A DNA stretch of 64,000 bases from NCBI GenBank assembly GCA_964036275.1, contig OZ038435.1, positions 14,113,634 to 14,177,633 on the forward strand. The letters run 5' to 3'. A program made the translations under genes and the position numbers. This DNA is from Litoditis marina (taxonomy: Eukaryota > Nematoda > Chromadorea > Rhabditida > Rhabditidae). The notes beneath the pieces are model-generated. The model was not told the origin of the DNA and ran no database searches. It worked only from the letters and a program-made list of their open reading frames with translations. Shown piece after piece: positions 37,154-50,113 of this stretch (the first letter of the stretch is position 1; each line of letters opens with the position of its first letter).

Positions 37154-38022
37154 ATTGCCATGTGTGGAATAAACATATGAAACATATAGAAAGTTGTTGA
37201 TCAAATCGATAAATCAATAATATCAATCAATAGGCCTCCTCTTCCTCAAAATACGTGACACTCATTGGACAGAGTTTCGCAAAATGGTCGTCACCCTAAA
37301 TCAGTTGACAATTAGACGATCAGACTACACACTACAATTGAAAGAATTAAGTGACAGAAAAGTAAGAGCCAAATTGACACGTAAAAGACGAAACTACACA
37401 ACCTGACATGAATTATTGCAAATGAAAAACATGAAACATTTAGAGAGAAAACTCTTTACTTTCGCCTCCACCCTAAATTTCACTCAATAGAGTGGGGGGC
37501 GAAAGTAAACCATTTTCCGAAATATGAGAAATTCACACGAAACACTTCAAACTGACAGAGCATAGTACAAGAAAATGAGCAAATCGATTAAAGGTTCTAC
37601 AACTACTGTTAGAACTAACGGCAAATCACACACTTCTCTACTAAAAGAGAAGACATTGCAATAATCTAGGATCAATTCTGGGAAAACATCGTTATTCAAT
37701 TACAAAATCGATTAAAACATCAAACCACATGGATGAGCGGTAGATAGAGTGAGTGCGGGAGGATAAGTAGGTTGAATCAGTGATCTTTCGATCAAACTAC
37801 AATGTACGGATTCGTCATGGACGCCACTAGATCAACTATTGATCTACCTTCGTCTAACTCAATTCGAAACTAGTAAAACTATCCAAATTCACCTCAAAAC
37901 CGATAAAAATTCGAATTTCCTTCTAATAGTTACACTTACAGTAACCATGAGTCATGTAAGGCAAACCTATGGCCACGTGACACGTGTTACACTCACGTTT
38001 CTTCACGTTTCACACACTCCCT

Positions 38023-41000
38023 CTATCTACCCCCGTCCGTAGTCAACGCGAATGTCTGATTGTAGCACTTGTGGCAGAAGGGCCGTCTGTCCACCTCCTT
38101 GAAGGTGCCCTTCGTCAGCTGGCGATTGCAGTACGTGCACCGAAAGTGTTCCGGGTGGTACTTATTCCCGATGGCCGTCACGCATCTGCCACTAATCGGC
38201 TGGCGGCACTGCACACACAGACTGCCCCGCTTCTCGTGGTAGTGCTGCTCGCAGAGCGGCTGCCCGTTGTGGTCGAAGAAGGAGCCGCCGTCGAAGCCAC
38301 GCCCACACATCTGGACAGAGAACAAAGATCAAACTACAGAACAACACACAGATTAGACTACAGATCTCACTAACGGTACGGTGGCTTTCCGTTGTGGTGA
38401 AATAACGAACCACCGCCCACACATCTGGACAAGGATAGGGATTGGACAAAGATCAAACTACAAACTAGAGATCAAAGTACGGGTCACACTGAGGAACGAA
38501 CCGATCAGAGATCAAAAGAGATCAAACTGCCGAACACACAGATTATACTACAAACAGACGGATCAGACTACAAATCCAACTAGCATCCCGCTTAAGGTGG
38601 TCCAACCTACGCCCAGACATCTGGACAGGGGACAGATTAGATGGGACAATGATCAGACTACAGACTACAAATCTTGGACATTCAACTAAGAGTCTGCGAT
38701 TGGACTACACATCAAACCAGACAGCTAACTGGGCCATTGAGGTGAGACTCCGAATCGAAGTACACATTCAAACTACAGTAAACAAAACTGTTAAACGGTT
38801 CTGCAACGAATACCACCCATTAAACTACAGATATTTTGCTGCAGTCAGTAACCGAAACACTTGAATCTGGACTGAAACGTACGTTGGAGACTTGGGCACT
38901 TCAACGTACGACATGAACCACTCCACACCAAATCTCAAGCGAACCGCAAAAAACGGTTGACCAAACTACCAAACTCCACTAACACAACTACACGAAAGAC
39001 GTAATAGACACCTGACAGATTGGCTCTAGCGGTGTTTTCTGAATTGCTATTGGTTATCGTTTTCCGTACTGTTCATGTCTTCCAACTAAAAAAAACCTAC
39101 GCACAATACTCCATAATCCGAGTAACAAGAAACCCCGAAAACTCAATGTGTTAGTAATTCAACACTAAAATACACCCTGAACATACAGTACACCCCTATC
39201 TGTCCGAGTGTAAGCCCTATACCTAACCCCCCCCCCCCCTAAAATGCTCCCAAATTCAATCATAAACCCAGTCTATCTTTTCAAGATTCCGTATATATCT
39301 ATCCTATACTTAGGTATAGAGAAGTATACCCTATACTTAACCCCCCCCCCCCCCCCCCCCCCTCACCTGACAGACGAAACAGTCCGGATGCCAATGTGTC
39401 CCGAGTGCCGTGATGAAGTTGTTCGTGATCGGCTGCGTACATCCGTTGCACCGCGGGGCGAACAGACGGAAGAAGTCACGACGACAGTAGGTGCGACCGT
39501 TCTGCAAGGAATAGAAGGGTTAGAGAGAACACACTTTTTCTTACTCTCTTGGTCTAAAATCTCGCGGTCTCTCTTGGTCTAAAATCTCGCGGTCTCTCTT
39601 TCCCTCTCCCTCTCTATTTCCCTCTCTCTTTTCTATGGATCTTTCTCCAACTCACTCTCTTCATTCAGTTTCTCTTCTTACTCCTGACTTCCCTCTCTCT
39701 CAAAACGTGATCGACACCGAAAACCGGTACCACCAGACATTCTTGCTGTTTTTACTACTCTCCCTCTCTTCTCTAACCGTCTGCGTCTACCTTCTCGTGG
39801 AATCCCTCGTCTCCGAAGTCCTTGCCGCACTCGCTGCACACGAAGCACTGCACGTGATAGTTCTTGTTCATCGCAGTCACACAACGCTAGAATTAACAAC
39901 AATCGAAATACAACATTTATAAGAAATTAAAGAAACTTAACTCTTGGAAATACTCGATCAGCTGAAACCAAATAACAACCTAGAGCCTAGAAACGTTTGC
40001 GCCAGCCCTCTGCAACCATCCAGCTACAAAAACGATAGATCATGGAGGTCGATGAGACGCAGACCTCAAACTGTCTGTGTCTCACTGACCTGTATACTCT
40101 TTCGTCGAGGATTGACCAGGCCGGTACAAAGTGGCTGGTCAACTGGTTGGGAATTATCTAAGTTAGGTAGCTGTGAATTACGGTAGGCTGTCGTCCGTTC
40201 ATGGTAATTTATGGTTGCCTGCGGTTAAATAAGATCAATAACAAAATCGATACCACTTGATAAAAGAGAACCCACATCCTTGATGGCGTTGTTGCAGCCG
40301 GCACAGCGGGGACTGAACTGGTTGTGGTAGTCCTCCTCACAGTAGGCACGACCGTTCCTGGAGAGAGTGGAAAAATCAATATCGACTACTGTATAACAAT
40401 TAACAAATCTATAAGCTCTATCCAGCTCTGATAAATCAATAATGCCTTTTTCGTGAACCATCGTGCCAAACATTTTCCACGAAAAAGCTATAATACAGAT
40501 TCCGAACCAGCTGTAAGATGAAAACATTAAACAAACTACTAAACGGTAGAACTTAAGTGGTCAAGTAGTTGTGCGTCTTTGGTTAGTTTGTCAGTGTAGA
40601 ACTGTCGTTTTATCAACGTTTTTTGCGGTTTGCTCGAACTTCTGACTCACGACTATGTGTTTTTGGTTCAGAGCTTATACGTGTCTAACGTATGTTTCTT
40701 TTCAGACTTTTGGTTAGTGTGTTCTCTTTTATCATATCCCCCAAGATCAAACGAAAAATCGATCATACGTAAAATACCTTCACATCAGGTCGAAAAAAGT
40801 GAGCATGAGAATCCCCAAAAATTAGGCATATGTTATTGAAAAACACGATTTTTTTTTAAATTCACCGATAATCTGTAACATTACCCCAAAAAGTGATCAT
40901 GGCACAATCGGAAATGGGCTAAAGTGAGCATCAGCCAATATTAGAATAAGGGGTATTTCAAGTATGTATGCGTACCTCTCGAAGAAGTTTCTGTGTCCCA

Positions 41001-41804
41001 ACTCGGACCCGCATTCGCAGCAGACGTAGTGCTCGGGGTGCCACATTTTGCCCAGGGCAATGACAACCTGATAGAAAGTGTGTTGAGATAGCAGCGACTA
41101 GACAGCGACAGCATACAATGTTTTCGATTCCTCGTTCCCTATACACCAAAACACAGTTCTAAATTATCTGAATCTAATCCGACTTGAACTTAAAGACCCC
41201 CAATTTGAATGAGTATCAAAAACCGTAACAAAATTTCATAATAAAATGCAAGTTTCCTGCATTTTCACGACGGTTGTTCGAGTCGGACTTGAAAATCATT
41301 TTGAACTCAAAAACGCTATAATTAACGTGATTCTGAAGGAAAAAGACGAGATCACACTACTAACTTACCTGTCCGACAAATTGGTTTCCCGGAATGGGCG
41401 CAATCCCCCTTGGGAGTAGCTTTATAGTTTGAACGGCGTCTTTCCATCGAAAGACCGCGACATCAAACTACTTTACTATCCCCTCCCTCCTTACAGGCTT
41501 AGTTGTAATGTCACGTATTTCAACCGGAAAACAACGTGGGTTAAAACCACAAAAACCCATCTCACCAGTCTGACAATCGGTTTCTCACAGTTGGCGACGG
41601 TTACTTTTTAAAACTCGGTTACTTTTGTCAATTCCCACCTGTCCGACGATGGGTTTTCCGCAATGGGCGCAGTCGCCCTTGGGAATGGTGGATATTCCGT
41701 GTTTGCTGCTCAGTTCGCTGTTCATCGTTCCGATCATCGACTCGGCGTGCGAAGGGTCGCGGGAGGGGGAACGGCCACCGCGCTGCAAATAGAGAGGATA
41801 CAGT

Positions 41805-41842
<38 letters not shown>

Positions 41843-44800
41843 GGTTCGCTCTTTCCAAAGCAAGCCTAAACGGTATACACCGAATGTTGTCCTATCCCGC
41901 CATCGCGCTGAGAATCGAGAGGATACAGTACTAATGATAACAATTACAACTATTTTGGTTGATCTAAAGTTTTGTGCAGTAGTTATTGCAGTGGATACTA
42001 AATATAGCATTTGCTCGATACGCAATTTAGTATCCACTGCAAACACTGTTAAATTAGACTACTAAGAACGAATAGAGTGAGATTTCAGTTCACAATCCAG
42101 CCTCTGTGAGAAGCACAGAAACATTTCCCGCAACCGTTTTGTTCGTGGAAAAAAGACTACTTAAATATACCCAATAACGCCAACTAATCTCGCTCTTTCT
42201 TGAAAATGTTGTGTTTTCGCGTTGTTCAATGTAAACATCTGTTTTACAACAGAAATTCCCACTTTCATAATAACTCCTCTGTTTGATACCAATTTGGCCC
42301 CCGCAGAGAGGAAGCAACAATCTACCCCCGCTTTCTCTCCGTTTTTCCTGTACAAACACAACACTTGGAAGAATGCGGCAGTAGCAAGAGGGGGGGAGAT
42401 AACTAGAAGAGAAAAGAGAGAAGAAAGATGAGGAAACAATGCCGCGCGCCCTGGACAAACTATGCGATAGTGTTCTTATAAAACACATAGAAGAAACACT
42501 AAAGTGTTCCAAATTAGCGTAAAACTAGGCCCTTTATCAAACTATACTGACTCGATTGTAACTAATTTACCACTAGGTAACTGACTATAGAAATATTGAC
42601 CGAGAAATCATTTCAGGTTCAAGATCTCAATACGTAAAAGTATCTACTTATTCAGTCCGTTACAAAAAGATCAAGCAAATCATGATTATCGATAGTTTTA
42701 CTGTACGTTGCAAACTCGACGAATCAAAACACTCTATGTATATGTAGCATTGTAGCCGACAAAAAGTAAAAATAAACTACCATCCCACAACTTCGAACAA
42801 TTCTTTGAACGTCTCTATATGGCGCCAAACAGTCAGGAACACTGTTAATCAGTTAAAAGTACAGTTTTTCCCAAAATACATATACAAGATTCATAAAAAC
42901 ATCTTGTAAACTGACCACATCGTTGTAGGACTGGGCCTGACTGGGTGGTCCGAGACTTCGCCGCGAGCTGTAAACATCCATACGTTGTTGCAGTTCACGC
43001 ATCATGGTTGGCAGCAATGGCAACTAGGGGTGGCCGGGTGGCAGGAAGGGAGGGGAAGAGGGGGATTGGCAGCCGGAAAACCGGTCCACGCGGCGAAACT
43101 ACGGAAGGGAGGGGGGAGATGGTATAAGATGAGAGGGTGAGAAGGTTGTAGAGTAGAGGGAGATAGATGAATGTGGGTCGGTTCGGGGTTTAAACATGCC
43201 CACATTCGAAAACTTTCGAATTAGTTTCGAAATTTTGAAAAAAGTTCTCACTCCCAGTTTTTCCCTAGCCCAGCTAAAAGGACAGTTAACAACTTCCCGT
43301 CAGTTAACCGTGGTATTACATTTTTGGAAGAAGGAGGGAAATGTGTGATAGATAAAAAGCAAACAGGGGGAGAGAGAGAGAAAGAGAGCGGACGAGAGAT
43401 AATCTAAAACAGAGAGAGAGAGAAAGAGAGCGGACGAGAGATAATCTAAAACAGAGAGAGAGAGAAAGAGAGCGGACGAGAGATAATCTAAAACAGAGAG
43501 AGAGAGAAAGAGAGCGGACGAGAGATAATCCAACTATAACGGGCTAGTCTGAGACAAACCAATGCACACTAGCACTCGCGTGCGGTTAGTGAGTAGTAAT
43601 CACGTGAGCAAAACAAGAATAAATTGACAATATTACCCGGCATCCGTCTCTTCCAGCTGGTTGAACAGTGAGTGTACTGTAGGTCGGACGGTGCTTTGGC
43701 GGGGACTATGCGCCTCTGAATACGGGTAACATAAAGAACACATATTCACACACAACACACGCTGGAACTGAAAGTTGAAACTATGTTTACAAACTGTCTC
43801 AAGTTTCGCCAAAACTGCGAAGAGCGCACGTCAATCAACCATACATATGACCATGGTCATACTGTTAGAATAGAAATGGAAAACTTTACGAAGACAACAA
43901 AAAGTTAATTGATAGTGAGTTAGAAACCGTCAAGTTTCGTCACTCAACTATTCAGACTAACTCATTCTTTTAGAAATCACGTCTGTAGTCTAACCGCATC
44001 GAGACCAAACTATAAAATAAGACGAGACCAAACTACAATTCTGTCCACCACCGACCATCGTAACTCCTTCTATTCTCCCTCTCGGCCGAATATCGATTGA
44101 CTAGCCGTTCCACGTTGTCCAGGTCGTGGCTAACTGAGTTCGATCTGAATAGTCACACATCCACTCTTTACATGAGAGAAACTGAGAAGCAACGGACATT
44201 TGTGGGAAGACGTGTGAAAAACATGTGTATTGATTTTCTGTCAAGAAACAAAATGACAGAACACTGGTTAGAACAAAAAGTAATAGAATAGAATAGAATA
44301 GAATAGAATAGATTTATTCGTGATTTAACCTTCTTTAATCTTGAATCTTGGATTATTCACACAAAACGGTTAGCGTCTATTGAGAGTGACGAATTTTTTG
44401 AGAACGAGGTGAACCACCTCTCGAACTTAGATTCTAAACATGGTTTGGAATAGTCAACAGTTGGAATAAGGAAAAAAATGTTTGGAAGGCTCGCTGCGCA
44501 TCCGAGTGCCAACAGAACGGTTGAATTATCTTACTGACTGGTTCGCTACACTTTTAGGTTTCGTATTTGTCATCGCATGATAGTTTTGTCTGTTTTATGT
44601 TGTGCGAATAATGTTATATTCATAGACCAGTAAGGTCTGACTAAGCGACAAGAACAAGTCCGTTTTCAGATGTAAAGAAGTGAAAATTTAGAATTTTTCA
44701 TCAAAAGTAGACCGATTTTCATATTTTCGGCTAAAAAGTAGTCCGTTTTTCGAATTTTTCTGACTAATCGGACAACCTTGCTGGAGTATGGTTATTTCAT

Positions 44801-47399
44801 TTATACATTTATTTCCGGGCATACGCCAACGACGGCACCTAGAACTCGAACAGGACTTCCTTACTGCGCCCTCATCAGTCTGGCTTTATCAAATTCAAAA
44901 ATTATTGATTTATGTCCGGTAGGCCCACATTCTAGTTTTAAAAGCTGCTTACATATCCACATAGTTTCACGTTTTATCGTTCTCCATTCAGCTCACTCGT
45001 TTTCTCACTCACGCATTTTTCATTCATTTTACCGTTATGTTTATTGTTCATTCCCGTTAGAGTTGGTGTATGGTTATATGATTACCTTGACTCGGCCCGT
45101 CTGGTCTCCTGCTCCTGGTAGATGGGCTCCAGGTCCTCGCGCGACTGCGAACATCTGCACAAATACAGGACATGGAGCGACAGAGGGAAAACCAACCAAA
45201 TGGGAGAACAATCAAACTATGTTAGGTAACCGAATGCGGGAAGTAAAGTTATAGTTTGAGAAGAGTTGATTAAGTGGTTCTCAACTAAAATTGTAACCTA
45301 AGTAACCAAACAAGGAAGGTTAAGTCTTAGTTTGGTAAACTAAAAACATGTAAACTTCAAATAAAAACGCAGTCGCCTCCATGTGGAACATGTTATCATT
45401 TGACTAACACAGGGGAGAGACGAATTTTCGGTTATTTTGTTATTATTACTAAATAATACAACACTCGTGAGAGTTGAACCCAGTACATGACTGAATTCGG
45501 CCGGTATCCACCAAACAACCCGGCCACAGCGCGAATTCACGTTTACCGTACTACTAACAGATCTCAGAGGACATCTAACGGGAATCAATTAGTTTCGGAT
45601 GAAAATGGGTAGATGAACTTCTCTACGACAGTCTCATAGAGCTTAGCAACGATGCAACCATATCTGACGTGCAGAAGAAGAATGCGAATAACTTCTAGAA
45701 GCCCCCACCTGTCTCCCAGATTCGCTCTTCGCAGAACCTCCGTCGTGTGTTGAAGATCCAACAGGAGGGATTCTGAAGAAGAATAAATCGAAAAAAATAC
45801 TTGATACTAAAATGCACCACGCTTCATTCTGGCTCGACACTCAAATCTACTGTACTTTAACATCACTTTTCATTCACACTTGCGCACCCCGAATTCGAAT
45901 GTCAATTACAGTAGAACTCTCTTGTAACAGATTTTATTTTATTAGCAAACATAGTCAGTCAATCAGATGAACTGTTTTTTCCCTGTACACTTCAAACCAC
46001 CTGACATGCTGTTAGAAAATCACAAATCACAAAACTATTCAACATTCCTGATCGATTAACTCCACTCCTCCACCAAAATCTCCACGTAACCAGATATAGA
46101 TATAGGGAAGTTTTTTTTTGTTCATAGATCAATCACATTTCACATACGTCGAATTTACTTGTACAATCAAGTCCAAGACCTGATTATCATAAATAGAGGC
46201 CCCAGCTCAAAATTTGCCAAAAAAAAACGTTTCCCAAACTACACGAGCCACAATTTCCATAATAAAGGTTTTTCCAGATAAGTCAGTCCATGTATAATCA
46301 ATCAATAACTGATCAATTCAATCGATATCAGCTGTTCGTTGAGTTGGCACCAACAAATACGCCCGCGTTTCCATGCTTTACACAACACACAAGAGAGAGA
46401 AAAGAGAGGGCGAGAGGGCGCCGACAAAAAATATCACACGGGACTGGCACAGTGAAGATGGACATTTCGATAATGGAAATGAGCTGTGAGCTCTTACAAT
46501 TAAAGTTGTTCAGTATGAACGCGAGAAAGCGAAAAATGTATTTGGATTTGTCATGTTCCAGCTGGTATTCATGATGTGCAAACGCTTAATTATTGCCAGC
46601 CGCAAAGAAAACCAATCGGCTGTGCGTATAATTAATTGCATTATTCTAAAGTCTGCTAACTAGAACGGCCGTCTCTCATGTAAATTTTTGTTCACAAATG
46701 TTGTCTGGTTAGTTGAAGAGTTTGCTTGTCTGATAAATGGGAAAAAATCAAAGTGAGAACTATGAATATCTCAGTTTTGCGATTTCTGCTGATGCACAAA
46801 TCTGGACCTAGTTCTCATGCAACTGATATATTCGTTTACGAAAAAGAACCGCAAAACGTGTGCGAAAATAGGAGCAATGGAAAGAAAAGGACAAATAAAT
46901 TATACACGAACTCTTTCTCTCTACGTCAGAGTGAAACAGATTCACAATTTCAAATGAACCTTCGAAACTTTTTAACTGAGTAGAAATTTGAATAGAATAC
47001 TGGTTAGAAATTGTTAAATCCACACACGATCACCAAATCAACACCAATCGTATATTAGAACTTGACAAATTGATTATCGAAATCAAAACGAACTAAAACT
47101 CGGAAAGATTCAGCTTAAAACGTTGAAAATAAGAATTTCCAATTCAAATCGAAGCCGCAAACGTTGAGCACTCGTGGTTAGTTGTGAACCAAAAACCATT
47201 CACTCACGTGGTCCTAGAACTTTCTCTATTTTCCGCACGTTAAACATCTGGGTTTCACGTGAGCTGTGGAGTTAACGGGTTCAACGTGAGCACACGTGAA
47301 AACACGTGTGTAAGTTAACGTGGGCATGCAAAAGTGTCTCCGTAAATAGTCACCTAGAGCCGGTTTAACGGCGTCCGCAAAACGGTCATCGCCCGGCAT
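38023..47399 (-). CDS. PXN: Paxillin, complete, 13 coding exons, four LIM domains
   Basis: Focal-adhesion scaffold binding FAK, vinculin and actin regulators. Exons in order: 47399-47354, 45772-45709, 45154-45086, 44144-44056, 43715-43637, 43273-43252 (tentative), 43023-42916, 41782-41639, 41067-40976, 40357-40276, 39886-39791, 39501-39367, 38310-38023; 437 codons plus TAG. LD motifs: [10 protein letters not shown] at the N-terminus; weaker candidates LDNVERLVN and [21 protein letters not shown], the LD5 equivalent, just before LIM1. LIM1 starts [17 protein letters not shown]2 [14 protein letters not shown]3 [14 protein letters not shown]4 [15 protein letters not shown]; visible zinc ligands are intact. 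The protein ends ALTTDGGR, about 10 residues past the last LIM. At 437 aa it is nearer to Hic-5 than to vertebrate paxillin, with a short LD region. The 22-nt microexon is needed to keep phase. The ATG lies 13 nt after an acceptor-like AG. Confidence 0.95.
38389..38427 (-). repeat. Decayed copy of the acceptor and 5' edge of the paxillin LIM4 exon
   Basis: It matches CCGTTGTGG, ACCACCG and GCCCACACATCTGGACA of the true exon edge and acceptor (38262-38316). The following intron text with AAAGATCAAACTACA is also copied. A deletion breaks the frame. A third, weaker copy ends at 38623. Confidence 0.6.
38590..38626 (-). repeat. Third, weaker copy of the paxillin LIM4 acceptor region
   Basis: GCCCAGACATCTGGACAG and the nearby GGTGGTCCAAC resemble the edge of the real exon at 38300-38316. 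Intron text with ATCAGACTACAGACTACA follows, as in the other copies. Confidence 0.45.
40048..40130. repeat. Partial copy of the GAGACGCAGAC foldback family
   Basis: GACGCAGAC, CTGTCTGTGT, CACTGACCTGTATACTCTTTC and a degenerate GACCAGGCC end parallel the right half of 35298-35422. It lies in a paxillin intron. Confidence 0.4.
41369..41417 (-). repeat. Copy of the 3' edge and donor of the paxillin LIM1 exon
   Basis: It matches the true edge (41639-41690) through CTGTCCGAC, GGGCGCA and CCCTTGGGA, and it retains a good GTAAG donor. One extra base shifts the frame, and the second zinc-binding Cys codon has become Ser, so it cannot encode a LIM half. Confidence 0.65.
41562..41605 (-). repeat. Second, older copy of the paxillin LIM1 exon edge
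   Basis: CACCAGTCTGACAATCGG, TTTCTCACAGTTGGCG mirror CACCTGTCCGACGATGGG, TTTTCCGCAATGGGCG of the real exon, with about one change in four. It lies between the true edge and the copy at 41369. Confidence 0.45.
41805..41842 (+). repeat. AAT trinucleotide microsatellite
   Basis: About 12 units of TAA lie just upstream (minus-strand sense) of the paxillin LIM1 exon. They give a leucine- or isoleucine-run artefact ORF on the minus strand. Confidence 0.9.
43366..43530 (+). repeat. 42-bp tandem repeat, four copies
   Basis: The unit contains AGAAAGAGAGCGGACGAGAG and ATAATCTAAAAC, spaced exactly 42 bp, in a paxillin intron. Because 42 is divisible by three, it gives an ORF with a repeating 14-residue Leu/Ser peptide, judged spurious. 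Confidence 0.9.
44283..44312 (+). repeat. AATAG pentanucleotide microsatellite
   Basis: Six tandem units of AATAG in a paxillin intron. Confidence 0.85.
45466..45536 (-). repeat. tRNA-like fragment
   Basis: The minus strand reads GTTGTTTGGTGGAT, then GGGTTCAACTCTC, at A-box/B-box spacing. The stems are poorly paired, so it reads as a tRNA-derived relic. Confidence 0.3.
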
Positions 47400-50113
47400 G
47401 CTCTTTGATCTTCTGCAACAACAATACAAATAAACTAATTATTATTAAAAAAACAGTTAAAACGTGAGGTCACGTGAACAAGAACCCAGATCTACATCGA
47501 AAAAGTGACATATCATGATTTCACTAATAGTGCAAGAAATTTTATTAATAAGTAAACTACACAATAAACGTTTGGCTTTCAACAATGTGAACATAAGATA
47601 GAGAAAGGAAAATAATGCAAAAGTGAGACTATGTGCGGTCTTAAGATAGTTAGCTAGGCCAAATAAAATGTATTTCATTCTAACAGCGACATTATATATC
47701 AGAGTAAAACTTCAATAGATTATTGGAAACTACATTTAAAAGTTTTTGCTATCAAAACCAGCTATAATGTGGTAGGGAAATGGTGCCTTCTCTCGGAATT
47801 AAAACGGTGAATACAATGAAAAACCAAGAAAACATTTGAACTAGCTGCTTTCAAATTACTTTCTGAAGTTCTAAAAACTCTCAGATACAGTGTAAAATAA
47901 GGTCATGGGTCAAACTCTTTTCAATTACTTATTCTGAGATTGAAAACGTCAATAACAATTGGCAGGGCGTCAAAAATATCATGAAATCCAATCCACTCCG
48001 GCTGGAAATACCCGAGGGGGCGTGGGCTATTCTCGGCTGGCAACAAAAAGAAAAAGAACACGTGTGGCGCGGGCCCCCGCTGCTGCCAGTCTCCACATAG
48101 AAGAGGGGGGGGGGGGGGGCTCGAGGGGAGATAGAGAGCGTATAACTGGATATAAGTAGGAAGAGGGGGATGGGGGTATTTAGCTAAGAGGGTGAGGGAA
48201 GAGAACACATCCTGTATTTACATAGCTATTTATATAATAGTCATTTCGAAATAGCGGTATTTCACGCTGACTGAGTGATTTGACCTCACTAAATGCGAAT
48301 GCGACATGAAGAACCTATCTTCTAGTCATGTGAAGCGTGAGGAAATCATCAAAATACGTATTTCTAATTCTATTTCTTAAAGAAGGACGATAATGTGGTC
48401 CAATCGCAACGGTTCAGTCCTTCAAACTGCAATACATTTTTCAATTGCAGTTTAAAGGACCGTTGACACGGGATTGGTCCACAACAATCGTCCTTCTTTA
48501 AGTTCATATATTTTCACAAACTCTTGACTTTCTTTTAGTGCAGACTACAAACTCTTTTCACACTTTGGTCCCTGATTTTAGAATTTATTCATACAAGACT
48601 TATTATTTCACATAAACTTTGTAAACATCAATAATAAACTTGAAACCGACCTAGATCTTGAATGGCAGCCATTTGGGGATAGAGGATGGCTCAACGGGAC
48701 ATGAATAAGCGGGGCTGAAATAGAACAAAAGATACTTGAATGAAGAAGAATAACGAATATGAGAAAGAGAGAGAGAGAGAGAGTGAGAGAAAGAGGGGGG
48801 TCATTACAAAAGTTAAAGTTGAGAAAATAGGGTAAACGAAGAGAGGAAAAGAAATAAAGAGGGAAAAGAGAGAGAGAGTGAAAAACTAGAGAGACAGGCA
48901 GACAGAAGTAAGCAACATAGCATACATGAAATGACTAATGCACGGCGGCTGGTGATTAACACCGGAAATTGCTACCAGCCACTCACATTGGATAGTTCCT
49001 TTAATCAAAGTTTCGAAAAGTGATCCTCACAATATAACTACAGAACTCTTCTATAATTTTGGTAAGTCAACCATCATTTAAAGTAACAAGCTTAAAATTT
49101 AGTGAAAGGTTATTGATCGTTATCTTATGAAAGTATTCTCAAAAATAAAAGTTTCAAGACAAATGTTGCAAGAGTGAACAGATAACCACGTGGGTTTGGG
49201 ACCCGTTGGATGGAAAATCAATAACACCGTTTACATAATAAAAAGGGGAAGATAAGGCGCCCCGCGGGAGGCAGCGCCTAACGAGAACTTGTATTCATTG
49301 TGGACACCAGATACACACAAGTACAGACTACAAACTACAGAAAATGATCATTTCTCTGCGTCTCTGCAATTCACGTTATCTCTCGAATCATCTAACCATT
49401 TGGTATGTTGACCGAAACACAGATGAAAAACACACACTATCAATAGTAATAGTAGGCTGAATCGAGAAACGTAACCAAACAACCTCGGTTACTCTTACAA
49501 CGCAAAAATGTCATATAAACAACTACCATAATGGAGATCCATCTCACCACATAGTAATTACTGTAAATACAACTAGAAATGACTCTGTCTTGTCTTATAA
49601 CAATAAAAAGGGGTAGTAATTGATCAAAACAAGGTTTCATTGACATCTTTTAGTATATAAATTATATAATTATTTACTAAAACCCCTTTCAAAGATCAGT
49701 ATACTAAACACAAAAGTAGAACACCGTAACAACAATAACATTTCAACTGGGAACAAGGAGGCTAAGTTTAATAGGGACGAGGTAAGATCGAAACTTCAGT
49801 AACAAACAACAACTCACTGCGAGAAGATCTGAGAGGGGGGGGGGGGGTAGAGAAAACACGAAATACTAATATAGTTTACAATATGAAATAGTTAATTTGT
49901 AAACATAACCTCTCCCACCAGTGACAGTGAGAGGTCAAAGTAAAACTATCCCAACGTATACATGCACACTCTCACTTGTACTCTGCTAACCAAATAAATA
50001 GTCACTAGAACAAGTACCATTCACTCGTCTCTTTTCACGTAACTACCCTCTTTCTCTAATTCACCCCGTTTTCTCTGCCCCCCCCCCCGCACCCTCTCCG
50101 TCTACCCTATCCC
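47400..50113. other. Spacer upstream of paxillin and downstream of the RBM7-like gene
   Basis: No supported coding exon. It should contain the paxillin promoter (minus strand) and the RBM7-like 3' UTR. It holds the TTAA MITE at 48381-48497, a G run at about 48107-48120, GA-rich tracts near 48768-48800 and 48865-48880, and AT-rich sequence. An acceptor AG on the minus strand at 47413-47414 lies 13 nt before the paxillin ATG. Confidence 0.55.
48381..48497. mobile_element. TTAA-flanked foldback MITE, copy 3
   Basis: 117 bp, flanked by TTAA at 48377-48380 and 48498-48501, with ends AGAAGGACGATAATGTGG. Nearly identical to copies 1 and 2. Confidence 0.85.

Larger units (their letters stand above)
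36263..38022. other. Convergent spacer between CCDC186 (+) and paxillin (-)
   Basis: No coding sequence was recognised. It contains the 3' UTRs of both genes, a TTAA-flanked MITE (36643-36758) and the palindromic poly(A) signal at 37141-37153. Confidence 0.6.

Noticed and set aside
38381..38864. Plus-strand ORFs of 102 and 71 aa between paxillin LIM exons
   Set aside because: They are made of the dispersed ATCAAACTACA word and echo copies; no coding features.
41585..42046. 153-aa minus-strand ORF as a single long exon
   Set aside because: Only its middle (41639-41782) is the paxillin LIM1 exon, bounded by acceptor and donor; the rest is AAT microsatellite and intron.
43300..43533. 77-aa minus-strand ORF with a 14-residue Leu/Ser repeat resembling a membrane protein
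   Set aside because: It is an exact product of the 42-bp tandem repeat in a paxillin intron, with no splice or start context.
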